Shown piece by piece: positions 1 through 6,402 of a stretch of DNA of 6,402 nt. The position numbers and the translations under genes are program-made. The DNA is from Verrucomicrobiota bacterium (GTDB taxonomy: Bacteria > Verrucomicrobiota > Verrucomicrobiia > Opitutales > Seribacteraceae). Below the pieces are notes generated by a model that saw only the letters and a list, made by a program, of their open reading frames with translations, made no database searches and was not told where the DNA came from. The stretch lies in contig JACNJI010000375.1 of assembly GCA_014382645.1 (NCBI GenBank), positions 1 through 6,402 on the forward strand, in the 5' to 3' direction. The stretch's first letter is position 1. Each line of letters starts with the position of its first letter.

Positions 1-1
1 G

Positions 2-1297
2 ACGAACGCACCCTTTCGCCGGGGCGCGGACGTGCGCCCAAAGGATGCAGCCGCCGTCGACGGTGTCCGGTTCATCCAGGAGGACAAGGCCCAGGCCTTC
101 TTTCTCTACTTCGCGGCCTGGCTGGTGCACACCCCGATTCACAGCCGGAGCAAGGAACTCCCCGAGAAATATTGCAAGAAACTCGACGTCCCCTACCCGA
201 CCGACCCCAATGGATGGCCCCTCCCAGGGCAAAAGAACCCCTACTACTGCGCCATGGTGGAGATGTTCGACCATTATGTCGGGCAAATCATCCAATACCT
301 CGAACAAACCGATGACCCGCGATGGCCCGGCCACAAACTGATCGAGAACACCTATGTTATGTTCACCTCCGACAACGGTGGCATGGAGAGAGTTCCCGGA
401 GAGATCATCACGGACAACTACCCATTGGACAAAGGCAAAATCAACGCCAAGGAGGGTGGTGTGCGCGTGCCATTCATTATCGTCGGACCACGGATCAAGC
501 CAAATCAGGAAAGCAACGTCATGGTGAACGGCTTGGACTTTTACCCGACTATCCTTAGCTGGACGGGAACGAAAAAGCCGAAGAAGCAAAACTTGGATGG
601 CTCCGACTTGAGCCACTTGCTACGGCAAAACCCCAAAGAGGCGCGGTTGGTAAAAGACAAAAACGGAAAACCGAGAAACGCAATGGTTTGGCATTTCCCA
701 CACGGAGTGGCCCAGCAATCAACCTTGCGGATCGATGGCTGGAAATTGATTTACAACTACATGCCCAAGAGACCTCCGCTCGAACTTTATCAATTATACG
801 AGAATTATCCGAACCCATCCAAACGGACGGACATCGAGGAAGCCAAGAACCTGGCAGACAAAATGCCTGAAAAGGCCGAGCAAATGCGGAAGGAACTCTT
901 TCGCCGACTGAATGCCATGCAAGCGTCCTATCCCTATCGAAACCCTCATTTCAAGCACCCCTTACCCCACAAGGAGAAGGTATGCCAAGCACTCGAAAAT
1001 GGCCGTGATGGAACGAAGGTTTGGGCCCGCTTCGAGGAAAGAGGCTCAAAAGTCGTCAGCGGTCAAATCGTCTACACCCTCAACGGTGGTGAAAAATCTG
1101 AGGAATGGTATCTTGCCCCTGCCCAAGTGGAAGGCGATCAACTGATTGGGAACCTACCGAAAGGTTCGACGCACTATGTTTTTAATTTCGTGGACGAGCA
1201 CAACTTTCTCGTCTCTTACCCCGACATGCCCGACATGATGAGCGGAGGAAATGGACGGGGAAAGGCCAAGTACTCGGCCCAGGCGCTCAAGAAATAA
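2..1297 (+). CDS. Secreted-type sulfatase, C-terminal part (5' truncated by window)
   Basis: This is a type I sulfatase of the alkaline-phosphatase-like superfamily, which hydrolyses sulfate esters, probably on a sulfated polysaccharide or glycan. The frame is open from the first bases, so the signal peptide and the CxPSR/formylglycine motif lie outside the window and catalytic status cannot be judged. Visible family motifs in order are HTPIHS (128-145), an AMVEMFDHYVG helix, FTSDNGG (362-382), KEGGVRVPF (from 449) with the conserved Lys and Arg environment, LDFYPT (533-550), WHFPHG (689-706) and the LRIDGWKLIY...ELYQLYENYP strands that close the sulfatase fold (to about 800). After the usual end near NPHF there are about 110 more residues, rich in predicted beta-strand, of unknown role. 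The GTG at 32 is not the start, because coding similarity is already under way at HTPIHS only about 30 residues later. The gene ends at TAA 1295-1297. The substrate cannot be assigned. Confidence 0.93.
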   Translation, partial: TNAPFRRGADVRPKDAAAVDGVRFIQEDKAQAFFLYFAAWLVHTPIHSRSKELPEKYCKKLDVPYPTDPNGWPLPGQKNPYYCAMVEMFDHYVGQIIQYLEQTDDPRWPGHKLIENTYVMFTSDNGGMERVPGEIITDNYPLDKGKINAKEGGVRVPFIIVGPRIKPNQESNVMVNGLDFYPTILSWTGTKKPKKQNLDGSDLSHLLRQNPKEARLVKDKNGKPRNAMVWHFPHGVAQQSTLRIDGWKLIYNYMPKRPPLELYQLYENYPNPSKRTDIEEAKNLADKMPEKAEQMRKELFRRLNAMQASYPYRNPHFKHPLPHKEKVCQALENGRDGTKVWARFEERGSKVVSGQIVYTLNGGEKSEEWYLAPAQVEGDQLIGNLPKGSTHYVFNFVDEHNFLVSYPDMPDMMSGGNGRGKAKYSAQALKK

Positions 1298-1313
1298 CAG
1301 GTTCTCCACCTGT
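1297..1313 (+). terminator. Possible hairpin terminator after the sulfatase gene
   Basis: A perfect 6-bp inverted repeat, ACAGGT (1297-1302) and ACCTGT (1308-1313), with a 5-nt loop sits directly on the sulfatase stop codon. The short run TATTTT follows at 1323-1328 but is not adjacent, so this is a weak candidate for an intrinsic terminator. The rest of the 112-bp gap to 1410 shows a second 5-bp hairpin (TGCCG/CGGCA, 1370-1384) and no convincing promoter. Confidence 0.25.
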
Positions 1314-1409
1314 CAGGCAGGCTATTTTCTCCCATTCGGTTTCACCTGAACAGACTAGGCTTTTGCTTGCCGTAAACCGGCATAGCGCCTTGTATATTGG
1401 GTCGTAAAT

Positions 1410-2465
1410 TTGGCTAGAATAGTTTTCATCATCCTTTGTTCGGTCTGTGGGTTCGCCTTGGGCGAAAAACCAAATCCGACGGTACCGGAAGAGCAGTCCG
1501 AAAAGGGAGGAACCCATCTCGAGGAAACCCCCACCATCGAATCATTCTTCAAGGCCCACTGCACGAAGTGCCATAATGCCGAAAAGAAAAAGGGCGGAAT
1601 CAATTTCTTGAAACTGACTGATTTCCGATTGGAGAACACCAAGCATTGGCAGGAAGCGCTGGACAACTTGCAACGGGGCGACATGCCTCCGAAAGAATCC
1701 ATCCAACCGAGTATCGCCAACCGCAAAACCTTCGTGGCTAAGGTGTTGAAAGAATTGGACCAGGTCTATGCAGACTCCGACAAACGGAACTTCCGATTCA
1801 GCCGACTGACCAATAGTCAAATCGCCCGGACCCTGCGCGACCTACTACAGATCGACCGGGACTTCAGCGGCGACCTGATCGAAGATCCCGCGGGCAAGCA
1901 CGGCGAGTCACTGAAATCGGAACTGGAACTGGAACTGACAGCCGGCCACATGGAGGTGTACCTGAGCGCCCTGCAAAAAGCCATCGATTTGGCTGTACCC
2001 GACTTGGACAAGCCACCGAAGCCGTACGTACGGCATGGAAACGACTGGGAAAAGCAGCACTATCTGAACCGCAACGACCTGGCTCACGGGAACCGCCGAC
2101 ACCATCCACCGTACACGTATTCAACGACCGTATCTACTATCTGGCGCTACGACAGCGAAGACATTGGCTGCATCGACGTAAAAACCGGCAAGTCCACCTT
2201 GGTCGAGGCGCCAATCCAGTTATTGGCCGACAAGATGGTCTGGAACAAGGTCGACTTTCAGTTCACCAGGGGAATCCGAAACTCCCGCGACCTCGGGGTT
2301 AACAAACGGGTGGGCTCGGTGCGCGGCATACAACGCGGCGGGTTCGGCCACAACAGCCCGGCCTACCCCGTTCGCCATGAGGACAAACTCTATTGGCAAG
2401 GCGGCGCCGGCGTGCTTTACGTCATCGACTTGACCAAGCCGTTTTCCCCGGACTCCTTGAGCTGA
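1410..2465 (+). CDS. PSD1-type cytochrome c/DUF1587 protein, truncated and fused to a beta-propeller remnant
   Basis: The first 200 residues are the N-terminal part of an exported haem protein of the PSD1/DUF1592 family; the rest does not belong to it. Residues 1-18 form a signal peptide (hydrophobic run IVFIILCSVCGFALG, likely cleavage after ALG). Residues 45-95 are a PSD1-like cytochrome c domain with the haem motif CTKCH at 51-55 (1560-1574) and a possible axial Met in GDMPP at 92. DUF1587 follows at about 118-150 (RLTNSQIARTLRDLLQID), then the family segment AGHMEVYLSALQKAIDLA to about residue 200 (nt 2009). The expected DUF1595/1592/1588/1585 domains, normally 500 or more residues, are missing; from about 2073 the frame encodes a quinoprotein-like propeller tail. 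The start is TTG at 1410, chosen because it gives a signal peptide and the frame is closed by TAG at 1383-1385. No clear Shine-Dalgarno site is seen. The polypeptide is probably non-functional or only a haem-domain fragment. Confidence 0.72.
   Translation: MARIVFIILCSVCGFALGEKPNPTVPEEQSEKGGTHLEETPTIESFFKAHCTKCHNAEKKKGGINFLKLTDFRLENTKHWQEALDNLQRGDMPPKESIQPSIANRKTFVAKVLKELDQVYADSDKRNFRFSRLTNSQIARTLRDLLQIDRDFSGDLIEDPAGKHGESLKSELELELTAGHMEVYLSALQKAIDLAVPDLDKPPKPYVRHGNDWEKQHYLNRNDLAHGNRRHHPPYTYSTTVSTIWRYDSEDIGCIDVKTGKSTLVEAPIQLLADKMVWNKVDFQFTRGIRNSRDLGVNKRVGSVRGIQRGGFGHNSPAYPVRHEDKLYWQGGAGVLYVIDLTKPFSPDSLS
1919..1936 (+). repeat. Three tandem GGAACT hexamers in the PSD1/DUF1587 gene
   Basis: Three exact copies of GGAACT lie head to tail and encode the Glu-Leu repeats of SELELELT. 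The stretch lies just before the AGHMEVYL segment. It looks like a small replication-slippage expansion that keeps the frame. Confidence 0.8.
2021..2034. repeat. Perfect 14-bp palindrome near the gene-fusion join
   Basis: GCCGTACGTACGGC is its own reverse complement with no central gap. It lies between the last recognisable PSD1-family residues (nt 2009) and the first recognisable propeller residues (nt 2073). It could be a protein-binding or breakage-prone site, but a chance occurrence is possible. Confidence 0.6.
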
Positions 2466-2573
2466 CTGGCAACCGATCCCGTAGGCGCATCATGGACCTT
2501 TGGCGAACCCGCCATCGACAAGTCAGGCATCTACGTTCGCTCCCAAAGGGACTTGGTCCGGATCACTCCTTAA
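2073..2573 (+). pseudogene. Remnant of a PQQ/quinoprotein-like beta-propeller protein (C-terminal tail)
   Basis: The segment reads as the last blades of a BamB/PQQ-type beta-propeller, a fold used by exported quinoproteins and scaffold proteins. The restored reading begins NDLAHG, switches frame at about 2091 to PPTPSTVHVFNDRIYYL (2093-2143), and switches back at about 2144 to RYDSEDIGCIDVKTGK. It then continues through GGFGHNSPAYPV and LYWQGGAGVLYVIDLTKPF. A TGA at 2463-2465 interrupts the frame where Trp would fit. In the same frame, family-like sequence resumes as LATDPVGASWTFGEP and IYVRSQRDLVRI, ending at TAA 2571-2573. The one-base loss and one-base gain compensate each other, which is why the frame looks continuous from the upstream haem domain. 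The N-terminal blades are absent. Identification as a propeller rests on DRIYY, GCIDVKTGK and LYWQGGAGVLYVIDL strand patterns; the exact family is not certain. Confidence 0.68.
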
Positions 2574-2623
2574 GCCTGCAAAGGAAAATGCGTGATTGGT
2601 TGAATTCCAAAATGATTCAGACG

Positions 2624-2641
2624 GTCTCTCTCACCCGAGAC
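2624..2641. terminator. Weak hairpin between the converging genes
   Basis: GTCTC (2624-2628) pairs with GAGAC (2637-2641) across an 8-nt loop, in the gap between the propeller remnant and the end of the DUF1552 gene. It could serve the minus-strand operon or both strands. The stem is short and no long U-tract follows on either strand, so support is low. Confidence 0.2.
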
Positions 2642-2664
2642 AGTTGCTTGAATGACCACTTATT

Positions 2665-4038
2665 CTAGCCCATGAATTGCTTGATCGAGCCGAGCTGATC
2701 AAACTTCTTACGGGACATCTCGAGATCCAGGTCTCCATAATGCTTGATCGGATTGCCGTGGGCGTTGAGCAAGGTGGTGTACAAGTTGCCCAAGGTCTTG
2801 TGGCCCTCGTCTCCAAGGTAAGGCAAGCGAACGTAGCGACCCGACATATCGAGGTTGCAACCGGAGCCGGCCATGATGAGGAAAGGTGCCTCCGAGCCAA
2901 CGCCGTGGTGGGTTTCCCCGTTCTCCGGGAAATACATGACCATCGTGTTGTCGAACATCGTCCCTTTGCCTTCCGGCACCTGCTTGAGTTTTTCGATGAT
3001 CGTCTTGATCTGGTTCACGTGACTGATCCGGATCTGCTCCCTGGTCTTCCAGGCGGGCACGCCTCCAAAGGCTTCGTCATGCCCCAAGGGGTGGATGCCG
3101 ACCCGGTCGGTCTCATTTCCCGGCAGCCCGGTGATTGGCGTACCAAGGTCGTCGATCGTGTAGGTTACCACGTTGGTCAGGTCGGCCTTCAAGGCTGCGA
3201 TCAGCACGTCCGTCATGGCTGCCTGCTTTTCCGGGGTGCTCGCATTCGGGCCACCGTTTGCATGCATGGGAGGAAGTTCGGGTAGGTGCTTGGCAAGCGA
3301 TCCGGAAATCTTGATCAGCTTTTCGTTGCGTTCGCGAATCGATTCAATCGACTGAATATGCTTCTCTTGGCGCTTTCTTTCATTACCTCTCACGCCACTG
3401 GTCTTAAGGCCTTCTTTGCTCTGCAAAAACGAAAGCATGTCATTGTCCGAATTGACCGCTTCGGGATTAAGGACGGACTTGAAGAGCTCGCTTCGCGCCG
3501 TATCCGGATCTGCATAGCAGTAATTACGCGTTTGCGGCGCCGGAGCCGAGTAACCGTCGACAATACCCGTCCGGCCGCCCGCAAAGGACAGCTCGACGTG
3601 CCCGAAGGGCGAAGGAAAAAGCTTGGCCAATTCGAAATCAATCGTCGTACGCTTGATGGCGCTGAGGGTGTTCCGGTTTGATTTAAAGCAACCCATAACC
3701 GACGAGAATGACCAATGAACATTTTCACTCATCTTGGCCGAAAGTCCCTGAAGAATAGTCATGTGCTCCTTATGCGCATCCAGTCCGCGCAGCCATTTTG
3801 GAAGCTCATGCTTGTCCAGATCGACTTCCAGCGGTTCCTTTTTCTCGTCGAGCGCCTTGTCCTTTTCGGAAAAATCTGGAAGAGCGATTTCAGCCGGTCT
3901 GATCCCGCTCGATTTCCGGATAAAGATGAAACGCTTGGGCAGGTTGCCTCTGGCAGGTTCTGCAAGTAGAGCGGCAGGCATGGCCAGGGCGCCTGCGCCC
4001 AAGGCGGAGGATTTGAGAAAGTCTCTTCTAGTCGTCAT
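2665..4038 (-). CDS. DUF1552 domain protein, Tat-exported
   Basis: This 457-residue protein matches the DUF1552 family, whose members are about this long and whose biochemical activity is not established. The N-terminus MTTRRDFLKSSALGAGALAM is a twin-arginine signal (RRDFLK at 4-9) with Ala-rich cleavage region, so the protein should be exported folded, possibly with a cofactor. Family features include FIFIRKSSGIRP after the signal, HPLGHDE (about 316-321), MYFPENGETHHGVGSEAPFLIMAGSG spread over about 368-393, and DEGHKTLGNLYTTLLNAHG (410-428). The His/Glu-rich segment resembles metal-binding loops of alkaline-phosphatase-like proteins, but that link is inference. I chose ATG 4036-4038 over an ATG 33 nt upstream, because it starts the Tat signal correctly and has AAGGA 8 nt before it. 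The gene overlaps the end of the upstream DUF1592-family gene by 11 bp, which suggests translational coupling and a shared operon. It appears intact, ending in TAG. Confidence 0.92.
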   Translation of the reverse strand: MTTRRDFLKSSALGAGALAMPAALLAEPARGNLPKRFIFIRKSSGIRPAEIALPDFSEKDKALDEKKEPLEVDLDKHELPKWLRGLDAHKEHMTILQGLSAKMSENVHWSFSSVMGCFKSNRNTLSAIKRTTIDFELAKLFPSPFGHVELSFAGGRTGIVDGYSAPAPQTRNYCYADPDTARSELFKSVLNPEAVNSDNDMLSFLQSKEGLKTSGVRGNERKRQEKHIQSIESIRERNEKLIKISGSLAKHLPELPPMHANGGPNASTPEKQAAMTDVLIAALKADLTNVVTYTIDDLGTPITGLPGNETDRVGIHPLGHDEAFGGVPAWKTREQIRISHVNQIKTIIEKLKQVPEGKGTMFDNTMVMYFPENGETHHGVGSEAPFLIMAGSGCNLDMSGRYVRLPYLGDEGHKTLGNLYTTLLNAHGNPIKHYGDLDLEMSRKKFDQLGSIKQFMG

Positions 4039-6402
4039 GAGTTTGTTCCTTGATTGACTTACGGTACACAAAGGAGTCGGAAGTTAAAAGGGAAACTACA
4101 AGGGCATCGAAACTGCCTTCACTTTCAGCATAGGCTTGCTCGGCATCGATCAGGGTCTTCGAATCAGACAGGGATTCGTTGCGTCCCATGAAATACCGGA
4201 AGGCATGGCGGATGATGGACTGGCGGACCCGTCTCGATTTCCCCAAGCGTTCGGCAAGATCGATGGCATCCCTGAGCTCCCCGTCGAGCTTGGGATCGCC
4301 GGTGCCCTTGAGGTAACCGGCCGCATCCACCGGTTGGGTTTTGTAAACGTCCCGAAGATCCAGAAGGTGGTTGCGGTTAGGGGCCTTGTCGGGATTCTTC
4401 TTTATGAGATTCTCTGGACTTTCGAGGGATTCCAGGACACGAAAACGACCAAAGTCGTCGTAGGCTTCGAACGGGTATCCGAGCGGGTTCATGAGATCGT
4501 GACACTTCCAGCAATAACTTATTTCGGTGGCTTTGGCGAGGCGGGAGCGCAAGGTGGCGTGGTGGTCTTCGGGGATGACGGCATCAACCGTAATGGGAAT
4601 GTCGGGTATGGTGCCGGCCAAGAGCTTTTCGCGGATAAACTTACCACGGATGACTGGGTCGGTTTCGGTATTCTGGGCATGAGCGATAAGCCATGCCGGA
4701 TGGGTTAGAAAACCTTTGCGGTCGGGGACTTTTCCGGGTTGGACGGTAGCGTAGTCCCAGTTGATCAAGGGATAATTGAAAAAACTCGAAACATTTTCTC
4801 CGGGCATGAAGTCACTTCCGTAGCCACGGTACATGTCGAAGGGGGCGGCTTCCTTCTGGCCTTTGTCCAGTCTGGCGGTGATACTGGTCATGGATTTCTT
4901 GAACAACTGCAAACCAGTACCCGAGCGATTTCCGGATTCAAGTTTGTCCGGGTTGATGGAACGGATCTTCACCTCGCGAAGAAACTCCTTGTGTTTGCCG
5001 AGCTCTTCCAGATCAAAGTTCTTCCAATCGGTATCCTTGAAGTATTCGTAGATGCGCTTGATCCGGTCGGAGGCGGCTTGCATGCGCTCGTTGTCGCCGT
5101 CGTGAAAGACGTAGAATTTTTCCGTGGTGAGAAGTTCTTCGAAAACGTTTCGGTCACTCTCGAGAAAATGCGCGACGAGTTGATCGGCTTCGCCAAGTAA
5201 CCGGGCCGTGGCCGAATCAAGCCGATCCACGCCGAAGCGTTTCTCATCCTTGAAGATGGTTATGGCCTTCGGGTAGCCGAAGAACTCCCGGAAAAACCGG
5301 AGTTCGCGGATTGGCATACTGGTGACGTTTTCCCGATGGTTTTTATCGATGAGTATCGGGTCGACCAAGTAATGGCGGTCCCGCCTTTTAAGCATGCGGG
5401 TAATTTCGCGACGATAATCATCGCGGGTAGTGAGGCGGCCATCTGCTGCTGCTTTCGCAAGCTCCTCGTCCGGACTCTGATCAGTCAGGGCGTAGGCGAT
5501 TGCGTAGCTGGCATCCCGAGGCGACAGCATCCGGCGGCCATGCTCATCGGGCTCTCCGTTGCCAAACTCCTGACGGTAAACGAATTCGCTGGAGAGCATG
5601 ACGGTTTGAATCATCTTTTGGATCGCCTTGAGATTGCCGAGCTTGGCGACGTAGGATTTTGCAAGGGCTAAGTATTCACCTTGTTCGTCGGCCGAGGGGG
5701 ACCGTTCGAGAATTTGAAGAAAGAGTTGGTCCACCAGTTGGATCAAAAGCTCATCGGAAGGTGGGCCGACTTCGACCCGTACCCTTCGGAAATCATCGGT
5801 CCATTGCGTCATGCACTTGTCGATAACGGCAGTAAACAAATCACCCTTCTTGCGAAACTTCGTGAAGGCAGCATTGATAACCGTCATCTCCTCGTCGGCG
5901 AGCGGCTTGTAAACGCGTAGCTTGATTTTTGTGCCGCGCTCCGCCAATTGCTTACGCACCTCGGGCAAGTAGTCGCGGAGCATGGTGACGCGTCCCTGGA
6001 TTTTGCGTTCGTGGTCGCCATTGTAGAACCACTGGCGCTCACAAAGGTTGCGAATCTCCGAATCGCTCAGGTCTTTCAGCTTCTGATTCAAAAGTGCCTG
6101 ATACAAGGCGTCTTCGCCCCCTAGCTTCTGGAGGGTGCCTTGGGCCACATGAAAGGGAGCTTTCTTATAGGTCTCCCCCTCTTCAAGCTCTTTGGCTTGG
6201 TTGAGTACCACGGGAACAAACTTCGGCAGCAGCGACTCGTTTTCCTTGCCGTACAGATCCTTGCAAACCTCGGCGATATTGGTTTCGAGGAATACGCGCC
6301 GTGATTCCAAAGTGGCAACGTGCTGATCTTCCAGCGCCATGATTCCCACAACGGCAGGCAGGTACTTCTGCCTGCTCTTCTTGTGGCGCGGCACCAGGTA
6401 GT
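4028..6402 (-). CDS. DUF1592/DUF1588/DUF1585 haem-binding protein, N-terminus outside window
   Basis: About 790 residues of a large exported protein of the PSD1/DUF1592 family, function unknown. Counting from the GTG at 6394, residues 1-210 match no domain I recognise and contain many charged helices. Residues about 212-278 resemble DUF1595 (FLQILERSPSADEQGEYLALA, then SSEFVYRQEFG), and 288-440 DUF1592 (LSPRDASYAIAYALTDQSPDEEL). Residues 558-652 are DUF1588, with GFLTHPAWLIAHA, IRGKFIREKLL and the haem motif CWKCH at 628-632 (4499-4513), followed by DLMNPLGYPFEAYDDFGRFR. Residues 695-782 are DUF1585 (RHAFRYFMGRNESLSDSKTL, then SLLTSDSFVYRK). The frame is open past 6402 (YLVPRHKK precedes the GTG), so the signal peptide, PSD1 haem domain and DUF1587 expected in this family should lie beyond the edge; the GTG is not taken as the start. 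The stop is TAG, inside the start of the DUF1552 gene. No frameshift or internal stop is seen. Confidence 0.9.
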   Translation of the reverse strand, partial: YLVPRHKKSRQKYLPAVVGIMALEDQHVATLESRRVFLETNIAEVCKDLYGKENESLLPKFVPVVLNQAKELEEGETYKKAPFHVAQGTLQKLGGEDALYQALLNQKLKDLSDSEIRNLCERQWFYNGDHERKIQGRVTMLRDYLPEVRKQLAERGTKIKLRVYKPLADEEMTVINAAFTKFRKKGDLFTAVIDKCMTQWTDDFRRVRVEVGPPSDELLIQLVDQLFLQILERSPSADEQGEYLALAKSYVAKLGNLKAIQKMIQTVMLSSEFVYRQEFGNGEPDEHGRRMLSPRDASYAIAYALTDQSPDEELAKAAADGRLTTRDDYRREITRMLKRRDRHYLVDPILIDKNHRENVTSMPIRELRFFREFFGYPKAITIFKDEKRFGVDRLDSATARLLGEADQLVAHFLESDRNVFEELLTTEKFYVFHDGDNERMQAASDRIKRIYEYFKDTDWKNFDLEELGKHKEFLREVKIRSINPDKLESGNRSGTGLQLFKKSMTSITARLDKGQKEAAPFDMYRGYGSDFMPGENVSSFFNYPLINWDYATVQPGKVPDRKGFLTHPAWLIAHAQNTETDPVIRGKFIREKLLAGTIPDIPITVDAVIPEDHHATLRSRLAKATEISYCWKCHDLMNPLGYPFEAYDDFGRFRVLESLESPENLIKKNPDKAPNRNHLLDLRDVYKTQPVDAAGYLKGTGDPKLDGELRDAIDLAERLGKSRRVRQSIIRHAFRYFMGRNESLSDSKTLIDAEQAYAESEGSFDALVVSLLTSDSFVYRKSIKEQTHDD
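4047..4051 (-). promoter_or_regulatory. Shine-Dalgarno site for the DUF1552 gene
   Basis: AAGGA on the minus strand, 8 nt before the ATG at 4038. It lies within the last codons of the upstream DUF1592-family gene and decides the start of the DUF1552 gene in favour of the Tat signal peptide. Confidence 0.7.
6354..6375. repeat. 8-bp-stem inverted repeat inside the DUF1592-family gene
   Basis: GCAGGCAG (6354-6361) and CTGCCTGC (6368-6375) are perfect reverse complements around a 6-nt loop. The repeat lies in coding sequence for RQKYLPA on the minus strand. Its role is unknown and it may be a chance result of codon choice. Confidence 0.6.

Noticed and set aside
32..34. GTG as the start of the sulfatase
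   Set aside because: The frame is open upstream, and a start here would lack the signal peptide and the catalytic CxPSR motif.
1363..1400. Possible promoter (TTGCTT and TATATT) before the PSD1-type gene
   Set aside because: The spacing between the two boxes is about 24 bp, too long for a sigma-70-type promoter, and no other element supports it.
2463..2465. Selenocysteine or Trp recoding of TGA
   Set aside because: No stem-loop after the codon was evident, nearby frameshifts show the segment is decaying, and no other long gene has an in-frame TGA.
2393..2668. 91-residue plus-strand frame across the propeller end
   Set aside because: An Arg-rich shadow frame. The family-like sequence is in the frame of the propeller remnant.
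2677..3285. 202-residue plus-strand open frame
   Set aside because: It lies fully antisense to the DUF1552 gene, whose translation has clear family motifs and a Tat signal. The plus-strand product has no recognisable domain.
4136..4708. 190-residue plus-strand open frame, Gly/Val-rich
   Set aside because: It is antisense to the DUF1588/DUF1585 region, including CWKCH. The composition is what the reverse complement of such coding sequence gives.
4739..5200. 153-residue plus-strand open frame
   Set aside because: Antisense shadow of the DUF1592-family gene with no motif or ribosome-binding site.
6392..6394. GTG as the start of the DUF1592-family gene
   Set aside because: The frame continues upstream to the window edge, there is no signal peptide after it, and the expected haem domain would be missing.

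Overview
The window looks like chromosomal DNA from a member of the PVC group, most likely Planctomycetota or Verrucomicrobiota. The evidence is gene content: a family-typical secreted sulfatase next to proteins built from PSD1-type cytochrome c, DUF1587/1592/1588/1585 and DUF1552 domains, a combination concentrated in those phyla. This is recognition from remembered family features, not from a database search.

Layout, left to right. Positions 2-1297 (+) hold the C-terminal part of a sulfatase whose N-terminus, with the catalytic Cys/Ser, lies before the window. After a 112-bp gap, 1410-2465 (+) starts with a signal peptide and a complete PSD1-type haem domain (CTKCH) plus DUF1587. The DUF1592/1588/1585 part that should follow is absent. 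Instead the frame runs into the tail of an unrelated PQQ/quinoprotein-like beta-propeller (about 2073-2573). That remnant carries two compensating frameshifts and an in-frame TGA where tryptophan would fit, so it is read as a decayed gene fragment. On the minus strand, 6402-4028 encodes the middle and C-terminal part of a DUF1592/1588/1585 protein with its own CWKCH haem motif. It overlaps by 11 bp the start of a Tat-exported DUF1552 protein (4038-2665). The two (+) genes and the minus-strand pair converge around 2574-2664.

How the genes may work together. The DUF1592-family and DUF1552 proteins are a recurrent neighbouring pair, probably translationally coupled and both exported. Their biochemical role is unknown; an extracytoplasmic redox or polymer-processing function is a guess from the haem motifs and the sulfatase neighbour. 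The most unusual point is the chimeric gene at 1410-2465, which marks a rearrangement scar (or an assembly join) between two unrelated gene families, with a perfect 14-bp palindrome close to the join. I see no complete novel system, RNA gene, CRISPR array or insertion sequence here.
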